From contig DXBJ01000046.1 of the NCBI GenBank assembly GCA_019116585.1, forward strand, positions 1 to 50,120: a stretch of DNA of 50,120 bases. Direction: 5' to 3'. Made by a program: the position numbers and the translations under genes. Each line of letters begins with the position of its first letter. The first letter of the stretch is position 1. Below, in pieces: positions 26,310-35,274 of this stretch. Source of the stretch: Candidatus Faecalibacterium gallistercoris (GTDB taxonomy: Bacteria > Bacillota > Clostridia > Oscillospirales > Ruminococcaceae). The notes beneath the pieces are model-generated. The model saw only the letters and a program-made list of their open reading frames with translations, had not been told where the DNA came from and did not search any database.

Positions 26310-27044
26310 TCACTCCGTTTTCTTGCCCCGGCGGCTGGCCGTGTCCTGAAAGCGGAAATATTCGGGGTGATAGTGGGAGACGGTGTATTCAAACAAAATG
26401 CCGTCGGCATTGAAGGCCTGGTTGGTCACCACGGCCAGGCAGTCGTAGCTGCCCATATCGAGGTAGAGGCGGTCGGCAGCGGCGGCGCGTTCCACCGTGA
26501 TGGTCCGCTTGCTGGTCATGATCTGGACGCCCAGCTCTTTTTCCAGGTAGGCGTAGATCGACTGCTCGGCCGCCTCCGGGGTAAGTGTGGGGACCACCGA
26601 CCGCAGAAAATAGCTGACCTCCAGCACCATGGCGCGGCCGTCGATGATCCGCACCCGCTCCACATGGTAGACGTCGGCCCCGGGCGGGAAGCCGCTGGCG
26701 GCGGCCAGGGCGCCGTCGGTCTGGGTCATGGAAAAGTGGACCACCTTTGTCTGGTAATTGGTCCGGCAGCGGCGGGCCGTCTCGCGGAAACTTTCGATCC
26801 GCCCCAGGGTAAAGGGGGCCCGGGCAGCGGGGCGGTAGAGCACACGCACCCCCTTGCCCTGGATGGCCTGGACATAGCCGGCCTCGATCAGGCCGGCCAG
26901 CGCCCGGCGCACCGTATTGCGGGAACACCCGTACACAGCCACCAATGTATTCTCGGACGGGACCAGGGACTGGTAGGGGTACTCGCCCGATTCGATCTTG
27001 TATTTGAGGTCGCGATAAATATCACCGAATTTGGAACGGGGCAT
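26310..27044 (-). CDS. GntR/HutC-family regulator with UTRA domain (TreR-like)
   Basis: A 244-residue repressor-type protein. The N-terminal winged helix (about 5-72) shows YPYQSLVPSENTLVAVYGCS and RNTVRRALAGLIEAGYVQ. The UTRA effector domain (about 90-235) includes VYHVERVRIIDGRAMVLEVS and ends with the Tyr/His-rich YTVSHYHPEYFRF. The overall pattern resembles trehalose-6-phosphate-responsive TreR, but no sugar genes lie nearby. ATG 27044 follows GAGGAAGG. A TreR-like palindrome (27278-27290) lies in the divergent region. Confidence 0.93.
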   Translation of the reverse strand: MPRSKFGDIYRDLKYKIESGEYPYQSLVPSENTLVAVYGCSRNTVRRALAGLIEAGYVQAIQGKGVRVLYRPAARAPFTLGRIESFRETARRCRTNYQTKVVHFSMTQTDGALAAASGFPPGADVYHVERVRIIDGRAMVLEVSYFLRSVVPTLTPEAAEQSIYAYLEKELGVQIMTSKRTITVERAAAADRLYLDMGSYDCLAVVTNQAFNADGILFEYTVSHYHPEYFRFQDTASRRGKKTE

Positions 27045-27140
27045 AAAGGCCTTCCTCTCTGCTGCCTACTTGCAGCCCCGGCGGGCGGGCCTGCCGGCCC
27101 GGCGTGGGACGCGAACGCGGATGCGGCGGGAAAACCCGCT

Positions 27141-27171
27141 GTTTTTGCTGTTACCAGTTTACAGCAAAAAC
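27141..27171. other. Inverted repeat upstream of the GntR-family gene
   Basis: GTTTTTGCTGT (27141-27151) and ACAGCAAAAAC (27161-27171) are exact complements separated by 9 bases. It lies 97 bases above the regulator start. It may be an operator or a hairpin in the regulator leader. Confidence 0.6.
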
Positions 27172-27235
27172 TCGCAAAAATCAACCCGTAATTTTGTGCG
27201 GCCTGCCAAAAAGTGAGAAAAATAGCCGTTTGGAC

Positions 27236-27264
27236 TTGACTTGTGTGCACAGGTGTGCTATATA
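27236..27264 (+). promoter_or_regulatory. Strong promoter upstream of trxA
   Basis: TTGACT (27236-27241) and TATATA (27259-27264) with a 17-base spacer that contains TGTGCACA. Predicted start near 27271. Confidence 0.75.
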
Positions 27265-27277
27265 TAACTTTATATCC

Positions 27278-27290
27278 TTGTATAAACAAG
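27278..27290. promoter_or_regulatory. TreR-type operator candidate
   Basis: CTTGTATAAACAAG spans the site (27277/8-27290). It differs by one base from the Bacillus TreR operator TTGTATATACAA as remembered. It overlaps the first 20 transcribed bases of the promoter above and faces the divergent UTRA regulator gene. Confidence 0.55.
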
Positions 27291-27298
27291 AAACCGCC

Positions 27299-27333
27299 GG
27301 CGCGCCTTTTGACGGAAGGGCGCGCCTTTTTCT
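27299..27333 (+). terminator. Terminator in the trxA leader
   Basis: Two copies of the self-complementary GGCGCGCC (27299-27306 and 27319-27326) can pair around a 12-base loop. TTTTTCTG follows. It lies about 30 bases after the promoter start and 100 bases before trxA. Confidence 0.75.
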
Positions 27334-27436
27334 GCCGGCCCGGTCGGTGACGCAGTTACGGAAAAAGCAGCCCCCTTTGGGTTATACTGACAGCACAAAC
27401 ACAAAACGCTCTGCGATCCTATGGGAGGTAAAAGAT

Positions 27437-27745
27437 ATGTCTGTTGTCACCATCACCAAGAACAATTTCGAAGCCGAAGTGCTCCACAGCGACAAGCCCG
27501 TCCTGCTGGACTTCTGGGCCTCCTGGTGCGGCCCCTGCCGGATGCTGTCCCCCATCGTGGACCAGGTGGCCGAAGAGCGGCCCGACGTCAAGGTGGGCAA
27601 GGTCAATGTGGACGAACAGCCCGACCTGGCCGCCCAGTTCGGCGTCATGAGCATCCCCACCCTGCTGGTGTTCAAAGACGGCAAGCTGGTCAACCAGTCG
27701 GTGGGCAGCCGGCCCAAGGCCGGTGTGCTGGCCCTGCTGGACTAA
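27437..27745 (+). CDS. trxA: Thioredoxin
   Basis: A 102-residue cytoplasmic disulfide reductase with the redox motif in FWASWCGPCRMLSPIVDQ. The cis-Pro lies in VMSIPTLLVFKDGKLVNQSVG. ATG 27437 follows GGGAGG. Upstream are a strong promoter, an operator-like palindrome and a terminator hairpin, so expression may be controlled by read-through. A second -10-like box (TATACT near 27382) lies after the hairpin. Confidence 0.97.
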   Translation: MSVVTITKNNFEAEVLHSDKPVLLDFWASWCGPCRMLSPIVDQVAEERPDVKVGKVNVDEQPDLAAQFGVMSIPTLLVFKDGKLVNQSVGSRPKAGVLALLD

Positions 27746-27807
27746 AGCGCCCCCCTGAGCGGGCGGGGCGGCCCCCTGCAAGCACAAGCTCTCCTTTTTA
27801 TTCCACG

Positions 27808-27848
27808 ACCCCGCCCGGCGGACAGATGCAGCCGGGCGGGGCCTTTTT
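27808..27848 (+). terminator. Terminator of trxA
   Basis: CCCCGCCCGG pairs with CCGGGCGGGG around a 13-base loop, followed by CCTTTTTTG. Confidence 0.92.
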
Positions 27849-27870
27849 TGCGCCTTTTCCCTGCACATCA

Positions 27871-27899
27871 TTTACTTTCATCTTGCGATATGCTATCAT
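27871..27899 (+). promoter_or_regulatory. Promoter of brnQ
   Basis: TTTACT (27871-27876) and TATCAT (27894-27899) with a 17-base spacer. Confidence 0.65.
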
Positions 27900-27935
27900 G
27901 AAGCAAATAGGATACGCAAGACAGAAGGTGTTTGG

Positions 27936-29276
27936 ATGAAAACAAAACTCTCGTTCCGGGAGCTGCTGGCGGTGGGCAGCATGCTGTTCGGCCTGTTTTT
28001 TGGGGCGGGCAACCTGATCTTCCCCGCGTCGATGGGCCAGCTGGCGGGCAGCCAGGTGCTGGCGGCGTCGGCGGGGCTGCTGGTCACCGGGGTCGGGCTG
28101 CCCCTGCTGGGGGTGGCGGCCCTGGGCATCAGCCGGTGCGACGGCCTGGCGGCCCTCACCCGCCGTGTGGGGGACCGGTACAGCCTGTTTTTTACCTGTC
28201 TGCTCTACCTGACCATCGGGCCCTTTTTTGCCATCCCGCGGTGCGCCACCGTCCCCTTTGAAGTGGGGGTGGCCCCGGCTCTGGGGGGCGGGGGCGGCCA
28301 GGGGGCGCTGGCCCTGTTTTCCCTGGTGTTTTTTGCGGCGGTGCTGTGGTTCTCCCTGCGGCCGGGCAAGATCCTGACCTGGGTGGGCAAGGTGCTCAAC
28401 CCCCTGTTCCTGGTCTGCCTGGCGGCCCTGCTGGCAACGGCCCTGCTCCGGCCCATGGGGCCGCTGGATGCCGCCGCGCCGGAGGGGACGTTTGCCCGGT
28501 CGGCCTTCGTGGGCGGCTTCCTGGAGGGGTACAACACCATGGACGCTCTGGCGGGCCTGGCCTTCGGCATCGTGGTGGTCAACGTCATCCGGGGGCTGGA
28601 TGTCACCGAGCCGGGCGCGGTGGCGGCCAACACAGTGGCCGCCGGCTGCCTGGGCTGCGGCCTGATGGGGGTCATCTATCTGGCGGTGGCGGTGGTGGGC
28701 GCCCAGAGCCGGGGGCTCTACCCCGCGTCCTCCAACGGGGGCGAAGCCCTGCTGGCCATCGCGCGGCACTATTTCGGCGGCTTCGGGGCGGTGATCCTGG
28801 CGGTGACCGTCACCTTTGCCTGCGTCAAGACGGCGGTGGGCCTCATCACCAGCTGCTCCCAGACCTTCTGCGAGCTGTTCCCCCGCGGGCCGTCCTACCG
28901 GACGTGGGCGGTGGGGTTTTGCCTGTTCTCCTTTGGGGCGGCCAACTTTGGGCTGGAGACCATCCTGGCCTGGGCCACCCCCGTCCTGATGTTCCTCTAT
29001 CCCCTGGCCATCACCCTGATCCTGCTGTCTCTGGCGGGGGGCCTGTTCGGCAACGACCGCCGGGTCTATTTGTGCGTGACGGCCTTTACCCTGCCGGCGG
29101 CGGTGCTGGACCTGCTCAAGGCCCTGCCCGCCGGGGCGCAGGCGGTCTTGCCGCTGGGCGGGCTGCTGGAGGCCGCCGGCCGCTGGCTGCCCCTCTATGG
29201 GCTGGGGCTGGGCTGGGTCTGCCCCGCCTTGGCCGGCCTGGCGGCAGGGCTTGTCTGGCGGGCCGCCAAACGCTGA
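27936..29276 (+). CDS. brnQ: Branched-chain amino acid transporter BrnQ (LIVCS family)
   Basis: A 446-residue polytopic membrane protein with about 12 hydrophobic segments. Members are sodium-coupled importers of Leu, Ile and Val. The N-terminal family signature MLFGLFFGAGNLIFPASMGQ is present. TIGPFFAIPRCATVPFE and AFVGGFLEGYNTMDALAGLA (residues about 191-210) are also typical. ATG 27936 follows AGAAGGTG. It forms a single-gene unit with its own promoter and terminator. Confidence 0.95.
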   Translation: MKTKLSFRELLAVGSMLFGLFFGAGNLIFPASMGQLAGSQVLAASAGLLVTGVGLPLLGVAALGISRCDGLAALTRRVGDRYSLFFTCLLYLTIGPFFAIPRCATVPFEVGVAPALGGGGGQGALALFSLVFFAAVLWFSLRPGKILTWVGKVLNPLFLVCLAALLATALLRPMGPLDAAAPEGTFARSAFVGGFLEGYNTMDALAGLAFGIVVVNVIRGLDVTEPGAVAANTVAAGCLGCGLMGVIYLAVAVVGAQSRGLYPASSNGGEALLAIARHYFGGFGAVILAVTVTFACVKTAVGLITSCSQTFCELFPRGPSYRTWAVGFCLFSFGAANFGLETILAWATPVLMFLYPLAITLILLSLAGGLFGNDRRVYLCVTAFTLPAAVLDLLKALPAGAQAVLPLGGLLEAAGRWLPLYGLGLGWVCPALAGLAAGLVWRAAKR

Positions 29277-29287
29277 TCGACATGACA

Positions 29288-29326
29288 AAAGGCTGCTGCA
29301 CAATGATTCGTCGTGCAGCAGCCTTT
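29288..29326. terminator. Bidirectional terminator between brnQ and pulA
   Basis: AAAGGCTGCTGCAC (29288-29301) and its exact complement (29313-29326) form a 14-bp stem. T-rich flanks follow on both strands, so it serves both convergent genes. Confidence 0.9.
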
Positions 29327-29332
29327 GCTTGT

Positions 29333-31288
29333 TTATACCTGGCCGAGGATGGTGGCGCTGTAGGGCAGCAGGACGGTGGAACCGGTGCGGATGATCTCGC
29401 TGCCCCGCCACAGGCTGGAGGAGACGCCGTCGCACAGCAGCCGCCAGCGGCCTTCGGGCAGGGGCACGGTGGCCTCCTGGCCGGTGGGGTTGTAAAAGAC
29501 GGCGATCTCGGGCCAGGCCGCGCCGTCGCCGCTGGCCGCTTCCAGATGCCAGCCCTCCAGGGGCGGCTCGAGGGAGAAAAACTCGATGGCGTGGGCGCTT
29601 TCCAGCTTGCCGTCCCCCAGCCGGGGGAAGCGGGCCCGCAGGGCGATCAGCCCCCGGTAATAGTCCACCAGCCCGTGGAACCGGGCGGCCCGGCTCCAGT
29701 CCAGCTGGTTGATGGAGGCGGGCGAGCGGTAGCTGTTGTGGATGCCCTTTTTGGTGCGGGCAAACTCCTCCCCTGCCAGCATGAAGGGGGTGCCCATGCA
29801 GGTCAGGTAGATGCCGGCGGCCAGCCGGTTCTGGGCCAGGATGACGTCGGGGGCGGCGGCGTAGTCCGGCTTTTTGTATTTGACGGCCAGCAGCTTATCC
29901 CACAGGGTCAGGTTGTCGTGGGCCGACACATAGCTGATGATCTGGCTGGGGGCGCGGGGGTTGACCCGGTCCTGGAGGCACCAGGCCCCCACCGCCGACC
30001 CGATGTCCCAAAAGGCGTCCTGCTTGCCCTCCACATAGCCGGGGCTGCGGGCGTCGAAGCAGTTGCCCTTGATGGCGTCCCGGGTGTCGTCGCTGAACAC
30101 CCCGATCCGGGTGCTCAGCATCTGCAGGTTGGCCTTGTTGGCCTCGTACCGGCGCAGCATGCTCGCGCCGCCCTGCCAGGGCTCGCCGTACATCAGGATC
30201 TCCTGGCCCCGGGGCAGCTTATCCAGGGCGGCGCGGACCTCGTTCATGGTGTCCACGTCGAACAGGCCCATCAGGTCGAACCGGAAGCCGTCGATGTGGT
30301 ATTCCCGGGCCCAGTACAGGATGGAGTCGATCATGTAGCGGCGGGCCATGGGCCGCTCGCAGCAGAACTCGCACCCGCAGCCGCTGCCGTTGGACAGGGT
30401 GCCGTCGGGGTTCTGGCGGAAGAAATAGTAGGGCACGGTGTGGTTCAGGACGTTTTCCTGGCGGTACATATGGTTGTAGACCACGTCCATCACCACGCCG
30501 ATGCCCGCCTTGTGCAGGGCGGCCACCATCTGCTTGAATTCCCGGATCCGCACCTCCCCGTGGTAGGGGTCGGTGGAATAGCTGCCCTCGGGGACGTTGT
30601 AGTTGGTGGGGTCGTAGCCCCAGTTGTACTGCAGCCGGAGGGGCCGGGCCTCGTCCACGCTGCCAAAGTCGAACACCGGCATCAGCTGGACATGGCTGAC
30701 GCCCAGGCGGCGCAGGTAGTTCAGGCCGGTGGGGCGGACGTTGTCCCCGGCCAGGGTGGTGCCCTCCTGGGTAAAGGCAAGGTATTTGCCCCGCCAAGGC
30801 CGGGCAAAGCCTCCGTCGGGGTCCCAGGAAAAGTCCCGGACGCTGACCTCCCAGATCACCCGCCGGGAGGGCGGGATCACCGGCCGCCGGTCGAACTGCC
30901 AGCCCGAAGGGTCGGTGCGGCGCAGGTCCACGATCATGCTGCGCGTCCCGTTCACCCCCGCCGCCCGGGCGTAGGGGTCGCCGGTCTCCCGCACCTGCCC
31001 GTTCACCCGCACCGAAAAGGTGTAGTAGAGCCCGTGCTGGTCCCCGGGCAGGTAGATGGTCCAGCAGCCGTGCTCCCGCCGCTCCATGGTGAGCGACCCG
31101 ATGCAGAAGCCCTTGTCCCCCTGGCGGTAGAGGTTGACCATCACCTGTTCGGCCGTGGGGGCCCACAGCCGCAGCCGGGTGCCCTCCCGGGTGTAATCGG
31201 GGCCGAGAGGGCCGTCATAGAGGTACTCCTTCTCAAACCGCTCGCTGTCATAATAGGCCCGCAGGCTCTTGGGGGTCTTTACGCTCAC
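29333..31288 (-). CDS. pulA: Type I pullulanase
   Basis: A 651-residue GH13 debranching enzyme that hydrolyses alpha-1,6 bonds in pullulan and branched dextrins. GTG 31288 is preferred, as AAGGA is 10 bases upstream; GTG 31297 is possible. An N-terminal CBM48-like domain (LRLWAPTAEQVMVNLYRQG) precedes the barrel. The type I signature is YNWGYDPTNYNVPEGSYS. Catalytic residues are the Asp in GFRFDLMGLFD, the Glu in ILMYGEPWQGG and the Asp in VSAHDNLTLWD. No signal peptide is seen, so the enzyme is intracellular and probably acts on stored or imported glucans. Confidence 0.96.
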   Translation of the reverse strand: MSVKTPKSLRAYYDSERFEKEYLYDGPLGPDYTREGTRLRLWAPTAEQVMVNLYRQGDKGFCIGSLTMERREHGCWTIYLPGDQHGLYYTFSVRVNGQVRETGDPYARAAGVNGTRSMIVDLRRTDPSGWQFDRRPVIPPSRRVIWEVSVRDFSWDPDGGFARPWRGKYLAFTQEGTTLAGDNVRPTGLNYLRRLGVSHVQLMPVFDFGSVDEARPLRLQYNWGYDPTNYNVPEGSYSTDPYHGEVRIREFKQMVAALHKAGIGVVMDVVYNHMYRQENVLNHTVPYYFFRQNPDGTLSNGSGCGCEFCCERPMARRYMIDSILYWAREYHIDGFRFDLMGLFDVDTMNEVRAALDKLPRGQEILMYGEPWQGGASMLRRYEANKANLQMLSTRIGVFSDDTRDAIKGNCFDARSPGYVEGKQDAFWDIGSAVGAWCLQDRVNPRAPSQIISYVSAHDNLTLWDKLLAVKYKKPDYAAAPDVILAQNRLAAGIYLTCMGTPFMLAGEEFARTKKGIHNSYRSPASINQLDWSRAARFHGLVDYYRGLIALRARFPRLGDGKLESAHAIEFFSLEPPLEGWHLEAASGDGAAWPEIAVFYNPTGQEATVPLPEGRWRLLCDGVSSSLWRGSEIIRTGSTVLLPYSATILGQV

Positions 31289-31456
31289 TGTCCTCACATC
31301 CTTATTGGTCGCTCGTGTGAATGGTTCCCTTTATAATTTCTTTATATAGTATATATTGTAAAGGACGAAGGCGTGCTTTGCAAGAGCTGTTCCTAAATAA
31401 TTTTTTAAAAGAGGGCGTTTCTTTGGGCACAATGCCCAAAACGGGCCTGTCCGGCC

Positions 31457-31485
31457 TTGCCAAACGCCCCGCCGCCCGCTATACT
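31457..31485 (+). promoter_or_regulatory. Promoter of the AAA ATPase gene
   Basis: TTGCCA (31457-31462) and TATACT (31480-31485) with a 17-base spacer. The region 31300-31390, further left, is A+T-rich and probably holds the divergent pulA promoter, but no clear boxes were chosen. Confidence 0.6.
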
Positions 31486-31604
31486 GAAAGCAGACAAGGC
31501 AACGTTTCAAAACACCGCCCGGCCGTCGTGCGCGGGCGGGCAGGACGCATCCCGGGCAGCGGGGCGGGCCCCGTCCCCCGGGAGATGGATAAGGAGGCGC
31601 CGTG

Positions 31605-33692
31605 ATGGGTTACAACGACGATTGGGAAAGCTTGATGAACAGTGTGTTCGGCCCGGGAGGGAGGATGCGCGCCGGCGGCACGGCCAAAAAGGAGGCCCGG
31701 CCGGCCGAAAAGCCCGGGGCTAAACCTGCTGCCCCCAAGCCCGCCGGCTCCGCTCCCCGGGCCGAGGCTCCGGACCTGAACAAAGCCCTGCTGGAACAGC
31801 AAAAGACGCTGGATAAGCTGCTGAAAAAGCAGAACGAAGCCCTGCGGGGGCAGGACGCCTCCACACGGCAGGCGCTGGAAGAAAGCCGCCAGCTGCTGCG
31901 GGATATGGAGGCCGACGGCCTGCTGGCCCAGGGCGCGGCGGACATCCCTGCGGCGCAGCTGGGCAGCTTCGAGGGGCTGGCCGCCGAGGTCAAGCAGACG
32001 GTGCTGGGCCAGGACGACTATGTGGACGCCCTGGTCCGGGCCATGCGCCGGCCCTTTGTGCTGGGGACCGACGGCCAGAAGGCGCGCAACGTGATCCTGC
32101 TGTGGGGGCCGCCGGGCACCGGCCGCCACTTTGCCCTGGAGGAGACCGCCCGCCGGATGGCCGCCCGGGGCCTGCTGCAAAGCGGCCAGATGGCCCGGAT
32201 GGACCTGGCCCTTTACCCTGACCCCGGCGCCGAAAAGCTCTTTTTGCAGGACCTCTACGCCGCCCTGAACGGCCCGGGGGAGATGGTGCTGTTCGACCAT
32301 TACGAGAGCTGCTGCCCCGCCTTTCTCCGGACGCTGGCCAGCCTGGCGGTGAAAGGGGCGGCGCCCCTGGCCTCCCGGTATCTGGTCAACCGGGAGGGCA
32401 TCCTGATCGACGCCGGCACCGCTCTGGCCGCCGGCGCGGTGAGCCGGATCACCCCCCGGGGCAAGTACCTGATCTTCTTTTCCCACAAGGGGAGGGAGGA
32501 GATGGCCGGCCTGCTGGGGGCCGGGTTTGTGGCGGCCCTGGGGGATGTGTGCCAGACCCGGCCCTTCACCGCCGAAAGCCTGCAGGCCCTGGCCGCCCGC
32601 CTGCTGAACGACCTGGCCCGGCTGTGCGCCCGCCAGCTCAAGCTGACCCTCTCGGCCGGGGAGGACGTCCGGGACTATGTGGCCGGCCAGCACACCGGCA
32701 AGCTGGGGGCGGCGGCGCTGTCCGGCTGCTGCGAGCGGATCTTCCGGGCCTTGAGCGAATACTGCCTGCGGCAGGACCGCTTCCAGCCCGGGACGGCGGC
32801 CCTGGAGGTGCGGGACGGGGTGCTCTGCTTTTCGGTGAACGGCAGCGCCCCGGCCCCCCTGGCCGACCTGCTGCCTGCCGTCTGGGACGGCGGGACCGAG
32901 GAGGTCCGGCAGGAGCTGGACGCCCTGGTGGGCCTGGACGAGGTCAAGGAATATGTGTTCGGCCTGGCGGACAATGTCCGGGTCCAGAAGCGCCGGGCCG
33001 CCGCCGGCCTCAAGACGGCCAGCCTGTCGATGCACATGATCTTTACCGGCAACCCCGGCACCGGCAAGACCACCATCGCCCGGCTGGTGGCCAGGTATTT
33101 GAAGGCCATCGGCGCCCTGCGGGGCGGCCAGCTGGTGGAGGTCAGCCGGGGAGACCTGGTGGGCCGCTACACCGGCCACACCGCCCCCCTGACCAACAGC
33201 GTCATCGAGAGCGCCCTGGGGGGCGTCCTCTTCATCGACGAGGCCTACAGCCTCTACCGCGGCGAGCAGGACAGCTTTGGCCTGGAGGCCATCGACACCC
33301 TGGTCAAGGGGATGGAGGACCACCGGGAGGACCTGGTGGTGATCCTGGCGGGCTACACCCGGGAGATGGAGCAGTTCCTCACCGCCAACAGCGGCCTGGC
33401 CAGCCGCTTCCCCAACCAGATCGAGTTCCCCGACTACACCGCAGACCAGCTGCTGGACATCACCGCCTCCCTGGCGGCCGCCCGGGGCTACCGCCTGGAC
33501 GACAGCTGCACCTTCCCCCTGCTGGGCTATTACCAGCGCCGGCAGGCCGCCGACAGCCGCACCGCCGGCAACGGCCGCCTGGCCCGCAACACCCTGGAAA
33601 AGGCCATCTACAACCAGAGCCGCCGCCTGGTGGCCGAGCCCGACGCCCCCCTGGACCTGATCCAGGCGGGGGATCTGGAGTTTGACGAATAA
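31605..33692 (+). CDS. Two-module AAA protein: degenerate Clp-like module plus SpoVK/CbbX-like ATPase
   Basis: A 695-residue protein from ATG 31605, 7 bases after AGGAGG. A short N-terminal disordered linker rich in Ala, Pro and Lys is followed by a coiled coil (about 60-110). The first AAA-like module (about 125-330) has a Walker A variant, WGPPGTGRHFALEE near residue 168, lacking the Lys and Thr. The second module (about 440-690) is an intact CbbX/SpoVK-type AAA domain with GNPGTGKTTIARLVA at about residue 482 and Walker B GGVLFIDEAYSLYRG. The related families remodel protein complexes. The substrate is unknown. The fusion resembles no named gene that I can identify. Confidence 0.85.
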   Translation: MGYNDDWESLMNSVFGPGGRMRAGGTAKKEARPAEKPGAKPAAPKPAGSAPRAEAPDLNKALLEQQKTLDKLLKKQNEALRGQDASTRQALEESRQLLRDMEADGLLAQGAADIPAAQLGSFEGLAAEVKQTVLGQDDYVDALVRAMRRPFVLGTDGQKARNVILLWGPPGTGRHFALEETARRMAARGLLQSGQMARMDLALYPDPGAEKLFLQDLYAALNGPGEMVLFDHYESCCPAFLRTLASLAVKGAAPLASRYLVNREGILIDAGTALAAGAVSRITPRGKYLIFFSHKGREEMAGLLGAGFVAALGDVCQTRPFTAESLQALAARLLNDLARLCARQLKLTLSAGEDVRDYVAGQHTGKLGAAALSGCCERIFRALSEYCLRQDRFQPGTAALEVRDGVLCFSVNGSAPAPLADLLPAVWDGGTEEVRQELDALVGLDEVKEYVFGLADNVRVQKRRAAAGLKTASLSMHMIFTGNPGTGKTTIARLVARYLKAIGALRGGQLVEVSRGDLVGRYTGHTAPLTNSVIESALGGVLFIDEAYSLYRGEQDSFGLEAIDTLVKGMEDHREDLVVILAGYTREMEQFLTANSGLASRFPNQIEFPDYTADQLLDITASLAAARGYRLDDSCTFPLLGYYQRRQAADSRTAGNGRLARNTLEKAIYNQSRRLVAEPDAPLDLIQAGDLEFDE

Positions 33693-33706
33693 AGCCGGCG
33701 AAAGCC

Positions 33707-33756
33707 AAAAGCCCCCGGCCGCGCATCCGTGGAGGATGCCGGCCGGGGACTTTTTC
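33707..33756. terminator. Convergent terminator of the AAA and MATE genes
   Basis: GCCCCCGGCCG-GCATCC pairs with GGATGC-CGGCCGGGGAC, followed by TTTTTC on the plus strand and TTTTGG on the minus strand. It abuts the MATE stop codon. Confidence 0.88.
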
Positions 33757-35095
33757 AGTTCTCCCAGGCGAGCAGCTTTTTCCGGCGGGCGAGGTAGTAG
33801 CCCAGGCCGGCGGCGTCGGCCAGCGCCCAGCCGATGGGCACCGACCACCAGATGCCGGTGACCCCCAGGGGGGTGGCGGACAGGAGATAGGCCAGGGCCA
33901 CCCGGGTGCCCAGGGAGATGACGGTGAGGACCACGCTCATCCCCGGCTTGCCGAGGGCGCGGTAAAGGCCGTAGAGGAGGAACAGGCAGCCGATGCCGCA
34001 GTAGAAAGCCCCCTCGATGTGGAGGTACAGGACCCCTTCGGCGATGACGGCGGCCTCCCCCGCCTCCACGAACAGGCCCATCAGCGGCGCGGCGAACACC
34101 CAGACCAGGGCGGACAGCACCACCCCGAAGCCCATCGAAGCGGCCACCGCCCCTTTCAGGCCGGCGCGGATGCGGCCGGACTGCTTGGCGCCGTAGTTCT
34201 GGGCGATGAAGGTGGAAAAGGCGTTGCCGAAGTCCTGCACCGGCAGATAGGCGAAGGAGTCGATCTTGACCGCCGCCGCAAAGGCCGCCATGATGGTGGG
34301 CCCGAAGCTGTTCACCAGGCCCTGCACCATCAAAATGCCCAGGTTCATCACCGACTGCTGGATGCAGGTCAAAAAGGAATAGCTGGCCACCTCCCGCAGG
34401 CAGGCGGCCCGGATGTGCAGGTGCCGGCCCAGGCCCCGGAACTCGCTGCGGCGGGCCAGGGTATAGAGCAGGATGCCGATGCCCGAGACGTACTGGGAGA
34501 TGACGGTGGCTTCGGCGGCGCCGGCCACGCTGCGCCCCAGCCCCAGGACGAACCACAGGTCCAGGACGATGTTCAGCAGCGCCGACACCGCCAGAAACGC
34601 CAGGGGCACCACGCTGTTGCCCACCGCCCGCAGGAAGGAGGCGAAGTAGTTGTACAAAAAGATGGCCGGGATGCCGGTAAAGATGATGGCCAGATAGCTG
34701 CGCATCAGCCCCCAGACCTGGTCCGGCACCTGCAGAAAGACCCGGATCAGGTCCAGGCAGGCGAAGGACGCCGCGTTGAGCACCACCGTCACCACGGCGA
34801 TCAGGACAAAGGAAGAGACCAGGCTCTCCCGCAGGCCCTCCCCGTCCCGGCGGCCGAAGTGCATTGAGAACAGCGCCCCGCTGCCCATGCACAGACCCAG
34901 CAGGATAGAGGTCAAAAAGGTCATCAGGGTGTAGGAAGAGCCGACGGCCGCCAGCGCGTCGGTGCCGACGAACCGGCCGACGATCAGGGTGTCGGCGACA
35001 TTGTAGCACTGCTGCAGCAGATCCCCCAGGATCATGGGGATGGCAAACAACAGCATCGAGCGCATGACCGGCCCGCGGGTCAGGTCCTGATTCAT
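33755..35095 (-). CDS. MATE family efflux transporter
   Basis: A 446-residue membrane protein with 12 predicted helices in two repeats. MATE proteins export drugs or metabolites using a sodium or proton gradient. The N-terminal LTRGPVMRSMLLFAIPMILG and QQCYNVADTLIVGRFVGTDA (residues about 28-47) are typical. The second-half counterpart is QSVMNLGILMVQGLVNSFGP. ATG 35095 has an upstream GGAGA. No specific substrate can be inferred. Confidence 0.93.
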   Translation of the reverse strand: MNQDLTRGPVMRSMLLFAIPMILGDLLQQCYNVADTLIVGRFVGTDALAAVGSSYTLMTFLTSILLGLCMGSGALFSMHFGRRDGEGLRESLVSSFVLIAVVTVVLNAASFACLDLIRVFLQVPDQVWGLMRSYLAIIFTGIPAIFLYNYFASFLRAVGNSVVPLAFLAVSALLNIVLDLWFVLGLGRSVAGAAEATVISQYVSGIGILLYTLARRSEFRGLGRHLHIRAACLREVASYSFLTCIQQSVMNLGILMVQGLVNSFGPTIMAAFAAAVKIDSFAYLPVQDFGNAFSTFIAQNYGAKQSGRIRAGLKGAVAASMGFGVVLSALVWVFAAPLMGLFVEAGEAAVIAEGVLYLHIEGAFYCGIGCLFLLYGLYRALGKPGMSVVLTVISLGTRVALAYLLSATPLGVTGIWWSVPIGWALADAAGLGYYLARRKKLLAWEN

Positions 35096-35213
35096 ACAGA
35101 TTCATCTCCAAACCGAAAGTTGTATCTTACGTTTCGCAACCATTATAGCGCTGCCGCTCCCCGGTGTCAACCCGGTAGGCCCGCCGGCCCCGGGCTGCGG
35201 GCGGGTTGGCTGT

Positions 35214-35241
35214 TTGCTTTTTGCCCCGGCGGTGGTATACT
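35214..35241 (+). promoter_or_regulatory. Promoter of the Lrp-family gene
   Basis: TTGCTT (35214-35219) and TATACT (35236-35241) with a 16-base spacer. Confidence 0.55.
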
Positions 35242-35274
35242 GGGGGCGAACGATACGACAAGGGGGCTTTTGCC

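Noticed and set aside
28346-31336. Plus-strand open frame of 996 codons
   Set aside because: It spans brnQ in the wrong frame and pulA in antisense, across their shared terminator, so it is not a gene.
31479-35111. Minus-strand open frame of 1210 codons
   Set aside because: It is antisense to the AAA gene and out of frame with the MATE gene; the residues are low-complexity.
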